A stretch of DNA of 64,000 nt from contig NC_088931.1 in NCBI RefSeq assembly GCF_038396675.1, forward strand, positions 59,205,001-59,269,000, given 5' to 3'. A program made the translations under genes and the position numbers. Position 1 is the stretch's first letter, and every line of letters begins with the position of its first letter. Source of the stretch: Hydra vulgaris. Lineage: Eukaryota; Cnidaria; Hydrozoa; Anthoathecata; Hydridae. Under the pieces are notes generated by a model. That model saw nothing but the letters and a program-made list of their open reading frames with translations, did no database searches and was not told the DNA's origin. Shown here piece after piece: positions 12,179 to 23,664 of this stretch.

Positions 12179-14950
12179 ATGAGTAACTATACATTGAATG
12201 TGAAAACTAGACATAGTTTAGCAACTAAATTGTCTACTTTTGTTGCAAAAGGTAAAGAGTTTGTTTTGTCGGAGGTACCCACAAAAAGATCAGTAATTCA
12301 AATGGGTATTCTTCTAAAGGTTAGCTTTTATTTATTTTTTTTAACTTCTAAAATATTTTCAAAAAATATTATATCAAAAATATATATTGACTTAATATAT
12401 ATAAATTGTTTGTGATAAATAACTAAATCTATATCTACCTTTTAGGAAAGAAAAGAAATAGAATTTGAATGTAGAAAAAGTAATTTTGCTACAAAAGAAC
12501 TAAGCAGAGAACTTGCTAAACTGGTGACAGCTCAATGGTTCGAAGCAAATAGTATGTTTAAACCACCAGTTACAATTTCAGAAAAATCACTAGCAGAAAA
12601 AATAAGTAGACTATGGTTTAAAATATCCAGGTTTTTAAAAAACACAAAACCATCCAAAGAAGCAACCAACAAAATAACTAATGAGCTTGATTGTCTCTTT
12701 GATATCATATCATGTACTCATACAATCATTATATGCACAGAGGCAGCATCATTTTGCAATGATCCCAAAAACTGCAAATTAGGTGCACATGTTTATTGTT
12801 CATGCCCTCTATTACAAAAAGTTCCTGTACTTGATCTTCTTTGGCTTCGTAATCAGAGGCTTAAAAAGAAAGAGATTTCTACTATGCAAATTGGTTTATG
12901 TGATTATAAAGAATCGGTTCGCCTACGGAAAAGAGAAAATAGGAAAAACATTCAGGAAGAAGCTGCAAGAAAAAGGGAAAAAAAAAGAAAATGAAAGAAA
13001 ATATGAGTTTAATAAATTTCAGGTTAGCTCAATTAGCATGAATATAATTCTTTAATTGTTTTAAAACATTTATTACCGCAATCTAAGAAAGTCTTTAAAA
13101 CTAACTTTTTAATGTTTAATATATATTAAACTTTTTTAAATTTAAATTTTATATATTCTATTATATATAATATTACTTACCAATATTGGTAAGTAATAAT
13201 ATTATATTATAGAAACTGCATGTTTAAAAAATTTAGAATCCTGAACTTGTTTTCAATATGCATGAAGAAAACAAAAATGGTATTGATGATACTGATGATA
13301 CATACAATGTAAATACTGCACAACTAAAAAACGAAACAAAAACTTTGGTCGACAAGTTGCTTGAAGAAAAACTAGGAAAATTTGCATCACTGGTTACAAG
13401 ATATTTAAAAAAACCAAGTCTAAAGCAAAACAAAATGACTATAACACATGCGGCATCAGCTGCAATAAGATATAATATTTCTAATGTTGGTGGGGCTGCT
13501 ATAATCACTGGTATAATAAAAGATTTTATAGCTGCAGGTTATCTTTCTCCTGATATGTCATACCTTTCTGTTGACCCAAATAAAATGCGAAGGGCTAAGA
13601 ATAATGTAATGAAAGAAAATACAATTATTGAAGCTAATAAATGTAGTCACGAAAATATAATTGGAATTGCTTATGATGGAAGAAAAGACCAGACCAAAAC
13701 GTTAGTTCCAGATAAATACGGAAAACATCACCCTAGAGTCATAAAAGAGGAGCATGTAAGTGTATCTTAGGAGCCAACTGGACGTTATCTTGCTCACATC
13801 ACGCCAGAACCTGCCCTTCATCCGGAAAAACCTGCAAAAAAAAATAGCTGAAGCACTCTATGATGTGCTTGAAAAAAACAATGCAACTGAGTCATGCATA
13901 GTAATAGGTGGAGATTCAACTAATATCAACACAGGATAGTCAGGGGGAATTCATGCCCATCTTGAAAATATGTTAGGACATAAATGCTATTGGGCGATCT
14001 GCATGAAACATACAAATGAACTTAAGCTACGACATTTAATTATATCCCTTGATGGTCCGACAAGTAGCAAGGACGGATTTACAGGATCAGTTTGCAAAAA
14101 TCTTAAGTATGTAAATGATATGACAATAAATTATAATTTTACACCCCTGCCAGATGGAGAGGAACTTCCAAAACTTGATGAGAAAGACATAAAAAGTTTA
14201 TCTACTGATGCTTATATCAGTTACAGATATGTAAATGCTATCAAGTCAGGAAAACTTTCTCCGGATCTCGCAAATCTAAAATGTGGATCACTGTCTCATT
14301 CTCGCTGGCTTACAACAGGTATGGCTTTGATGTTTTTCTGGACAAGAAATCATAACCTTAAATACAGTGAGCTGGAAATCTTGAAGATATTAGTTCAATT
14401 TTGTGTCAAAATGTATTTCAAACTTTATTTTGAAATTTCTTCCAAACATCTGCTGGAGGACGGACCAAGACACATTTTGCTTGAACTTAAAATTCTTAAG
14501 ACAATGCCAGTCAATGTGGCGAATATTATTACACCTTATATACGAACTGGGGCTTGGTACAGCCATAGTGAGTGTATTCTGGTTTCACTCTTGACTAGCT
14601 CTAATAAAAATGAAAGAAAGTTTGGTGTTGATAAGGTTTTACAAATTAGAGGAAATAATGAGCTTGGAGACACTGCTGTTCGAAAAAGAATATCTCCAAA
14701 AATTAACCTATTATTTACATGTAATCTTTCTAAAGTGGAGGTCTCCAAATTCATTGAAAATCCATTGAAAATTCCTAAATTCAGCATTCACACTCAAGCA
14801 ACAGAACGCTGCGTCAAAAGCGTGACGGAAGCATCTGCCATTGTTTACGGCCAAGAAAGAAGAGATGGATTTGTTAGAACAAGAATGATACACAGGGAAG
14901 AAATTCCTACCTTTAAATCAAAGAAAGATGTTCTTGAAATATTTAACTAA
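12179..14950 (+). pseudogene. Spliced pseudogene of a conserved unnamed animal family, transposase-like
   Basis: Exon 1 (ATG 12179) ends CTAAAG|GTTAGC at 12319. Exon 2 starts after TTTTTAG at 12446 and stays in frame, encoding a Cys-bearing segment (FCNDPKNCKLGAHVYCSC) and a KR-rich tail that runs into an A-run frameshift near 12975. Further coding runs 13258-13770 and 13846-14950. I recognise it from memory as a family widespread in cnidarians and arthropods but without an assigned function. Conserved blocks are IAYDGRKDQT, GGDSTNxNTG, LSHSRWLTT, GAWYSHSE, QATERCVK and VYGQERRDGFVR. Acidic residues in YDGRKD and GGDST suggest an RNase-H-like transposase fold (inference). Lesions: TAG 13768-13770, an A-run frameshift near 13845, and TAG 13936-13938 where the family has Trp. 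Confidence 0.65.
13172..13197. repeat. Perfect 26-bp palindrome
   Basis: ATTACTTACCAAT followed by its exact reverse complement with no spacer. It lies in a putative intron of the preceding pseudogene. Confidence 0.9.
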
Positions 14951-15502
14951 GAAATAAAACAAAATTATACATTTTGTATTTTTTCATTTTTTTTTCAAAA
15001 CTTTAACCTGTAAAACTTGAAAACCGCTTCTAATGAGAAGTACTTTTTTTAATAAAATATTTAACAAAAAATAGTTTTGAAAATAGTTTTAAACCTTTTA
15101 GCAATTTAAAAAAAATGAGGTTGAGTAATTTTTAGATTAATAAACTCATTTGTTCCGAGGTGGCTCAGGGGGTTTGGGAGGGGGAGGGTGTTCCCATGCT
15201 CTTATCACTAAGAAAAATTAATCAATTTCTGACAAAACAACGCTCTTTGACATAAGTATAAAAATAAAATAATTTAGAATTTGCACTTTTCTAAAAAAAT
15301 TAAAATTGCTATAAATAATGATATATTGCGTATCTAAAAGTGTCAATTGCCTAACCAAAACGTTTTCAAATAAAAAAACACTAGAAGGAAACTCAAATTA
15401 AAATTTAATTTTACATAAGAAAATGAGTACGCGCTTTGAAAAATAGTGATTTTCATAAATTATGGTACCAAGCGATGCACCCTAATTATAGAATTTAATT
15501 AA
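14951..15502. other. Non-coding AT-rich DNA
   Basis: Nothing recognised apart from a G-rich patch at 15158-15190. Confidence 0.5.
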
Positions 15503-16227
15503 ACGGTTTTCAAAATCGTACTACTTCGAATAAAATAGATTTTCGCGGTTTTCAATATCGTAAAAAGTTGTATGAAATTTAATTTGACGGTTTTCAAAAT
15601 CGTATTAGTTCAAATAAAGTATATTTTCGCGATTTTCAAAATCGTAAAAAGTTGTGTAAATTCAAAAATGGCGTGTTTTAAAATTGTTTAAAATTTCTAA
15701 TGGCTTTCAAACTTGTACATTGCTGTACTAGTACTATTATGCTCTTCCCTTCTATTCTCCTAGACTCCTACTCTATTTCTTAGATTTGGAAAAAATCACA
15801 ATCGATGAGAAGCTACCTATGTTCAGGTTAAAGACACCGATATAAAGTAAAGTGACGTGATAACTGGTTTGGTATATGCTAATCTCTGTCCTGGTATGGT
15901 ATATGCTAATCTCTATCCTTCTAAGTTCTAATTTCTTAATTATAAAAATTTGAAGTATACACTACAGTAATATTACAGAAATGCAGAATATACAAAAGAT
16001 ATGCTAAACCCTTGCATTTATTTAATAATCATTCTAGATTTCAAAAATCCAATTCCTTAAACATGCGAAAAAATTATTTGCATATTATCGATCATCTAAT
16101 CTAAAATAATCCTAAGATTATTTTAGAATAAGAATATTTAGTTGTCCACTTCCAGTCTTTCATTCTCATTTTTGTGTGCTAGTTCTTGGCCTTGGGAGCC
16201 CAAATAATGTCTGTCTTACTTTTCCAG

Positions 16228-16480
16228 TTCAACAACAACAACAATAACAACAACGACAACAACAACAACAACAAAAAGATATTTATTTTCCTCAAAATTT
16301 ACAATATAATTACAATAATATATTATTGATAATAATAATTAACAATAATAATAATAATAACAGTAATAATAACAATAATAATAATAATAACAATAATAAC
16401 AATAATAACAGTAATAATAATAACAATAATAATAACAGTAATGATAACAATAATAATAAAATATAAGATAGTATATAAGA
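16228..16480. repeat. (CAA)n and (AAT/AAC)n trinucleotide repeats
   Basis: Runs of ACA/CAA at 16228-16275 and of AAT, AAC and AGT triplets at 16330-16460. They lie between the hAT transposase 3' end and the left subterminal repeats. Confidence 0.9.
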
Positions 16481-16608
16481 ATAACAATAATAATAATATT
16501 AAGAAGAAGAAGAAGAATATCTATAATATTATAAATAATAAAATCAAACTATAATCATAACAATACTGGAGATTTCATTTTTAATGAGGCGGTATTATCA
16601 TCATCATC

Positions 16609-19065
16609 CTAGTCTGAGTCACCATCATCCTCATTTTGATCTCTGTCTAGAGCAGGTCTAGCTGCCATTTGCTCTTCCATGGAGCAGTATTCCCAAACAA
16701 GTACAAAGGAGTTTAACAAATCGAAATTCTCGTTGATGAAGATCAACTTCTCAGTGGTTTTTAGAGACAACCTGCATCTCTTTTCGTTAACCACCTGTTC
16801 AGCATCACTAAAGGCCCACTCACTTGAGGCTGGCAGGTAATAATACTCCCGTGCTAGTCCTGCCAAGATGGGCATCTCTCTGGGATGTGTCCTCCACCAG
16901 TTAAGGATACCAACTTTCGAATCTATCACAGTTGTTTCTCTGAATTTTGCCCACTGAACGGTAATCGGAGGACCCTCAGCTGTAGCATTTGTCTGCCTAA
17001 ACTGACTGGACACAGTCTAAAAGGAATGAAAGGAAGTTAACCCTTTAGTAAACTTTGTATAAATTCGTTTACTTTAATCTAAAATTGTTTTAATTCAAAT
17101 AATTTAAAAAAAATTTGTTCAACTTTAAACCGCCCCCCTATCCCCCGTGTGACATCGTATCCTCAAGTTAAAATTTTTATAACTTTGTTTGTTCGAATGC
17201 ATTAAGATTAATAGAAGTATATTTAACTAGTTTTATAGAAATTTATTTTATATTATACTTAATAGCTATTACCTTTGCTGCTGCCCAGTCTCACCATCAT
17301 TTTCAAGAAGCTCATGGGTGATCTAATCTGAGACATTGATTGTACCTTGTTGGTTAAAAATCCAGTTTGCTGTTATAAGATGGCTGGCTTTCAGCTTGTC
17401 AAAAATTTCATCCCTTACACCATAACCGTGCAGTTATTGGTCTTTCAAGAAGGGGTGTTGCAGGCAGTTTACAGCATAAGGCATGATGTCACATTCTCCT
17501 CTTGGGAATCGTTTCTCGAGTTCTACAATGAGCTCAACCATGAAAGGATCTACCCTAGTGACAATTTCTTTCTAATTTCTTTAACCCTCAGAGAAGCACA
17601 CCTATCAATTAGATGAACAATGGCTGTCAGTGCTCTATCCATTGTAATTTTCTTATCACTCGACATTGACTCAGAGATGATTCGGCATGTGGTCAGGAGT
17701 GGCAGAATGGTTGCAGCCAGCTCAAATTGTTCATCAGTAGGAATGGATGTGACCCATTTCTTTTTATCAGCCCGGAGAGCACACAGCACACTTCGGAGAT
17801 GGTCGATGTCTAGGAGCCTCATCTGGACAGAGTTCCATCTGGTAGCACACGGAGCAGTGATCTTTCTGTAGGGTACTGAAACACAAACTAAAATAAAACT
17901 TCGCAAAAAACTTCGTATGAAATCGTAAACTCTTATAAAACTTTGTTTAAAATTAAAAAATATTGGTGAAAATTTGACACTAGTTTGCAAAACTTTGTGT
18001 TCGTAACTACTTAAAAAGCTATAAATATTACCATTCATCTCGAGGCACTTTTTTTTTCAACACCCCTTCAGCAAAAGGAGAGTGATGGACTCGGGTGGAG
18101 ATTGTCCTGCATGCATCGATAGCAGCCTTGATATCAGGCTGTTTGTTGAAAGTCCTTTCCAGGGCCACATTAAGCTTGTGGTCAATGCACGTGATTGAAC
18201 CACTTTCAAGATCAGCAATAGTCTCTGACTTCCTCAGTGCAGCTTTCATATTTGAAGCTTGATCACACACAACAACCCGCTTTTTGACCATTTTAAGTGA
18301 CTCAAAACTTTTAACCAAGTTGTCTAACTGAGTAGCAATGTTCTGACCAGTGTGCTTTCCTGGGAATGTAACAACTCCAACTGTTACCTTTCGTAGAACA
18401 AACACCTTGGTGATGTAATGAAGAGTCACCGCTATGAATGGATCGTTGTTGCGTGAGGTCCAGATGTCAGTGCTGATTGCAACTCGGTCGCAATGAGGAA
18501 GCTCCTTGTCAAACATGCTCTACATTGCCACCTGCAGATTCCTATATAGGAGAGGTAACTTGAAGCGAGCCATGCAGGCACCACTTTTAACCTTAAACCT
18601 CGAGTCAAAGTGGGCAAGCACTTTGAGTGGTGCTCTGTGTTGGATAGCACAGATTCTTTCTGGCTTTTAGAGCCCTTTTCTTTTTCCTGTGACCTAAAAA
18701 AAATCGTATACATTTGTTAACATTGAGTTAACTTCGGATACCGTTGTTTACATTAATAAAGAACCAAATAAATTTGACATAAAGTCGTATAACTTCACTA
18801 CATCGTATCGTAACATCAATTATTTAACAAACTTACTAATTGTTTCCAATTTATCTTCTGCCTCTTCAACTTTGTCCTTGATTCTGACATATTTTGATGT
18901 ACTCATCCTTATAGTTGGATCGCAGGTGACCACTCAGAGTCGATGTTGAACCAGAATTTATTTTTAGGTCTTTCTTGCAGATATTGCACACACCATAGGC
19001 TTTATCTCCCCTGCATTCCTTCGAGGATCTACTGCCAAACCAGCGAGCGATGGGTCTTTGGCATA
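16609..19065 (-). pseudogene. BED-finger hAT transposase, several exons, decayed
   Basis: Reading from 19065 down: a BED-type finger (RWFGSRS, VCNICKKDLKIN, GHLRSNYKDEY, about 19050-18900) whose last zinc ligand is Tyr, where an HLRxxH pattern is expected (one C-to-T change). Next come STDIWTSRNNDPF (first catalytic Asp) and VVCDQASNMK (second Asp) in 18516-18028, with CIDHKLNVALE, then PCATRWNS in 17871-17550. The C-terminal dimerisation block is ILNWWRTH, YYYLPASSEWAFSDAE and EKRCRLS (17013-16609), with Glu where the catalytic residue is expected. A short intron (about 18030-17883) fits GTAATA and TTTCAG sites. A frame change in an A-run near 18050 and missing linking sequence show it is dead. 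Confidence 0.8.
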
Positions 19066-19514
19066 TTTGTTTGATGTTTTACAATGTTTAAATCGTGTTA
19101 AATAACATACACAAATTCAAAGGTTTTCAAAATCGTTAAATATAATGTAAACAAATTTATACAATTTTCATAACCGTAAAATTTTGATTTACAACTTTTT
19201 GCGACTTCAAGCATCGTTTTAATTAAGTTTTAACAACTTTTAAAGGTTTTCAAAGTCGATTAAAATTAAAGTTACGACTTTTTACGGCTTTCAACATTGT
19301 TATAATTAAGTTTTAACGACTTTTAAAGGTTTTCAAAGTCGATTAAAAGTTAAAGCTACAACTTTTTACGGCTTTCATAATCGTTTAATTAACTTTTTTT
19401 CAAAGTTTAACGGATTTCAAGTTCGTTTACTTTAAGAAACTTCGCCTAACTGAAGGCTTTCAAAGTCAAACAAAAAATATACGATTTTGAAAACCGTAAC
19501 TCGATTGAAAAAAC

Positions 19515-19795
19515 ATAAGTGCGAATCGGAATAAATGCGAACTGGCATAAGTGCGCCGAAAATTTTTGCAAACATTGGTATAAGTGCGAACTGGCATAAG
19601 TGTGAATTGTCATTAGTGCGTAATAACAATTTGCATCTATGTCAAATTTTGCATTTTTATTCGGCGCACTTATGTCAATTCGCATTTGTGCCATTTTTTG
19701 CAACTGCTTTGCACTTATGCCAGTTCGCACTTATGCCAATGTTTGCAAAATCTTTCTGTGCACTTATGCCAATTCACGTTTATTCAGCCTCCCAA
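19515..19795. mobile_element. Foldback repeat built from GGCATAAGTGCGAACT units
   Basis: The left half carries several copies of GCATAAGTGCGAA. The right half carries the reverse complement (TTCGCACTTATGCC), with matching TTTGCAAACATTGG blocks, and the centre lies near 19650. Overall it is an imperfect inverted repeat of about 280 bp next to the right end of the hAT element. No coding sense: open frames here are by-products of the repeat. Confidence 0.7.
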
Positions 19796-20159
19796 TTTTA
19801 TTGATTGCGCATGGGATTTTACTATGCTAAGCAAATGAAGGGTTGCCAGATATTTTGCGATATGCGGTAGCTAGAAATATATAATAAAGTATCCAGAAAT
19901 TGTCAAAAAGTATCCAAATTCTCCAATCTCGGCATACATATTTTGAAACTCTATACTGGGTTGGAGCGCTGGGAAATAAGCTATCAAATAGCTCTTTAGC
20001 TATTTTTAATTTCTCGCATATTATAGGAATTTTTATTTTCTCACATTGTTTCATTTTGTCTTTTACGTCTTAAAATTTATCGATATTTAGAATTGAATCT
20101 AATATATTTATGAAAACTGTTGAACTTGAAACATTACGATTTTATTACGATGTGACCCT

Positions 20160-20580
20160 CTCTATATATGGCAGCATTGTAGCTATTTATAACACTATGA
20201 TTTATTGTTAGCTACAAATTGTAGGTATATAGCTAACTACAACATAACAACAAATCTTAAGCTTGTTAATGGCTACATATTGTACCTTTCAGCTAGCGAT
20301 GTTGCCACGGTATATCGAAAGTTACATATTATTTCTTTGTTGCTAGCTACTACATAACAATTCTATAGCTAATATCTCTATAGCGGTATGTATATACACA
20401 TCACTGGTTTTTAGTTAGCAATTTTGATTTAATTTGTTGGTAGCTTTATACCGTAGCTTTGTTGCTTGCTAAAACATAACTATAAATCTACAGGTAGTCG
20501 ATAAATATTTGTCATAAAGAAAAGTCTGTATCTATTTGATAGCTATATATCGTAGCTTTGTAGTTATCAACATGGCTTTT
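20160..20580. repeat. Degenerate repeats of TAGCTACAxxxTGTAGCTTTG type
   Basis: Motifs such as TATAGCTA, GTAGCTTTGTTG and CTACAACATAACAA recur with both polarities across 420 bp. Period and boundaries are unclear. Confidence 0.4.
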
Positions 20581-22130
20581 TTTAAGATAAAAGTACCAAA
20601 AAATAAAAGTTAAAAAATACTACTATAAGTAAAAAAATAAAGCATGTTGTGTAAAATCCGTCTCCGTCTGTGACTATAATAATTATGTAAGATAAAAAAT
20701 ATGTAATAATAAGAGTGTATATGGTACAAATATGAATAAGTAATATATGAAAATAATGAGCAATTTTTTGCAAGCTTTTTATAGCTAGTGATACTAGTGG
20801 CCAAATCACTTTCTTTGTCGATAAGAGTTGTCATTAGCTAGTTGCTCTAGGGGAATTGGCAGAGATATGCCCAACCTTTAGCACACAAAAAGTATTAAAA
20901 CAACTGAAGATATTAAACCAAACATGTTTGAAATACTTTTAAGATATCCTAGTACTCAACTATTCATGACAAAATAAATTTTGAAAAATATTAAAAGACA
21001 CTATAGTTATATTTTAAAAAGCCATCATTGAAACAACCACTGTTGCGCAATCAAAATGTTTAAATGGGTTTTTTTAAGCGATGTTGTGTTTTTTTTTTAA
21101 ACTTATTATTATTATTCTTTTCGATGTTAATTCACCTCCTCAACGGCGAGAAAGCCACTACAGTCAATAAGGCTATTTTATTTATGGTACAACCCTCTTT
21201 CAACTCTATAACTCCGAAACAGAAAATTCAGTTATTTATAATTACAAAAATTCAAAAATTACTATAAAACAATGTTGACTGGGATCTTATATTGCAACCA
21301 AGCAATATGAGCAACGCCTACGAACTTTTTATGGGTCATTTTTGTAAAAGTTATGAAAAAGCGTTTCCAGTTAAAACTGTTGTTATAAACAAAAAGTCAC
21401 TTTTAACTCCCTGGATGTCTAAAGCTTTAATCAAATCCTCAAAAAAAAAAACACAAAAAAAATCTCTAAGACAAATCCCAAAAAAAACTTAAAAAAGTTA
21501 AATAACTTACAAAAATTAAATATACTTGTTTAAAAAAACAAAAATAAAAAAAAGCTGTATTATTCGAATTGGTTTAAGGTGGTACACCACCAAATATTTT
21601 AAATTCTTTAAAACTTGAAAAAAATAATCAATTTGATATTAATACAAAATATATAAATTGAGAATGCTTTTTTATACTTAACTTTATTTTGTCTCGCTTA
21701 TTTTGCCTCGTTTATATAAAAAACCCGTCTTTTTGATGGGTCTATTCAAAACAATATCTTGAAATATATTAATGCATAACCTATGAAGTTTTTTGCACAT
21801 GTTCTAGACATGTAAACTAAGGTATCGACATAGGGATTTTTAGATTATTTGGCTACATCAACAACTATTGCAGTTCTTCTATATATTCTACATTAAAAAA
21901 AAATTTTTTAGGCCTAAAAACTAATAAATAAAGAGATGGGAGAATAATTTTTGAATTTTGAAATGTCATTCCTTACAACATAGTATAATAAACATTTCCT
22001 GAAAATTTGAACTGATTTGCTTTACTACTTCACAAGATATCATGTTTTCAATAACACCATGTTTCACAAAAATCAAAAACAGAGAAAAACGCAAAAAAAG
22101 ATTTGGATAAATTTTAATTTTAGCAATCCT
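20581..22130. other. AT-rich DNA without recognised genes
   Basis: The section from 21290 to 21500 may be a remnant of a LINE linker (a PWMSKALIKSSKKK-like translation, similar to the segment before RT in CR1-type elements). Otherwise nothing is identifiable. Confidence 0.4.
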
Positions 22131-22139
22131 CTTTAAATT

Positions 22140-23640
22140 AGTTTAAAAAAACTCTTAAAAACAATAAAAGTGCGGGCTTTGATAATATCAGTAGCTTTGC
22201 CGTAAAATCAGTACTTGATATCATTGAACCATCTTTGCATCGCATCTTCGATCTTTTATTAAAATCAGGCATCGTTCCAGATAAACTAAAATTTGCCCGA
22301 GTCATCTCTGTTTATAGATCTGGAGATGATTTTGATGCTACTAATTATAGATCTATATCAGTTTTACCATGTTTATCTAAATTACTAGAACGCGTCATGT
22401 ATATAGACTACACATTTAATTGACGGATTTTTTATACGGTAAATTTTTTATACGGTAATCATTATAGATTCAACCAACCGTGCTATTATTGAGATAGTAA
22501 CTCATGTTTCTATTGCTTTTAGTAATGATTGCTTTACGTTAGGAGCTTTTATTGACTTTCCAAAGCTTTTGACACCGTAAATCACAAAATTCTTTTAAAA
22601 AAACTCGAAGTGTATGGAGTTAAAAATAATAACTTACTTTGGCTGAAAAATTACTTATCAAACAGATAAAAATGTATTCAATATGAAACAACAAAAACAA
22701 CAAAAAGCACCATAACTTGCGAGGTTCCTCAACGATCTTAAAGCCGTTTTTTTTACTCTACATTATTTATATTCAAGATCAAATTTATTTAATTTAATCT
22801 TATTTGCGGATGACTCCAATCTGTTTTATTCACATAGAGACATTAAGGCATTTTTTAACATAGTTAGAAAAAGAATTACATAAAATAAACTAAGTTCAAA
22901 CTAAGTTCATCCTATTTCATAAACCAGATAAAAATGAAAACGTTCCTCTTAAACTACCTGATCTAAAAATAAACAATACTAATATAAAAAGAGAAGCTTT
23001 CATAAACTTTTTTAAGTGTGGTATTGGATAAAAATTTGTCGTGGAAGCTCCATATAAACTCTGTAGAGAGAAAGCTCTCAAAAAATATTTAAACGATGTT
23101 TAAAGCAAAACCTTTCCTAAACATCATGACCTTAAAAAGTTTATATTTTTCATTAATACATTGTCACCTAATTATGCAACATGGCCTGGGCATGCCCAGG
23201 CCATATTGCTATAATTTGTGCTTGCAAGCACAAATTATATTAAGCTTAAAAAACTCTACAGTAAACAAAAACATGCATGTAGAAATGTCTTTCGAGAAAG
23301 TAAAAAAGTATCTTGTGAACCTTTCTTATGCAAACTTAGAGCATTGAATGTATACAAAATTAAATTACATCTTGTTTTACAGTTAATGTACAAAATAAAA
23401 TATGGAATATCTTCACCCATATTTCAATCCTATTTTAACAAAATAAGCCATAAATACTCTATTAGGTTCTCATATTACAACTTTGTCATCCCAAAATATA
23501 CATTAAAGCTAAATTCATACTTTATCCAACACCACGGACCTATTTGTGGAAACTTCTCTCACAGGTTGTTACTATCAAGGAAAATACACTTGAATAGTTT
23601 AAATCTGAATCAAAGCGTTTTTTATTATCAATAGATAAAA
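22140..23640 (+). mobile_element. Decayed CR1-like LINE fragment, family B, RT domain
   Basis: Translated pieces in order: KSAGFDNIS near 22155, ISVYRSGDDFDATNYRSIS (22305-22360), a palm piece [16 protein letters not shown] (22550-22600), VLDKNLSWKLHI (23020-23055), and the C-terminal KQKHACRNVF near 23270, ending about 23630. Many stops and frameshifts; the catalytic ADD region (about 22805) is damaged. Its organisation and motifs match the LINE at 43.1-47.1 kb. Confidence 0.75.
23181..23239. repeat. Two adjacent perfect palindromes inside the LINE
   Basis: 23181-23204 (24 bp) and 23210-23239 (30 bp) are each exact palindromes separated by ATTGC. They interrupt LINE coding sequence: removing the inner 34 bases or so would rejoin a normal NMAWASTNYIK reading. 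Confidence 0.9.
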
Positions 23641-23664
23641 AAGAAAAAAAATTAAATTTTCTTT

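Larger units (their letters stand above)
15503..19497 (-). mobile_element. hAT transposon with inverted subterminal repeats
   Basis: ACGGTTTTCAAAATCGTA at 15503-15520 is the exact reverse complement of 19480-19497. Variants of TTTTCAAAATCGT are repeated through 15503-15690 and 19100-19500, that is, at both ends of a region whose interior encodes a BED-finger hAT transposase. Clustered subterminal motifs are known transposase-binding sites in hAT elements. True termini and an 8-bp target duplication were not found, so the exact ends are approximate. Confidence 0.65.

Noticed and set aside
19432..19804. Open frames on both strands rich in HLCQFA/RTGISA
   Set aside because: They follow from the GCATAAGTGCGAAC foldback repeat and have no independent support.
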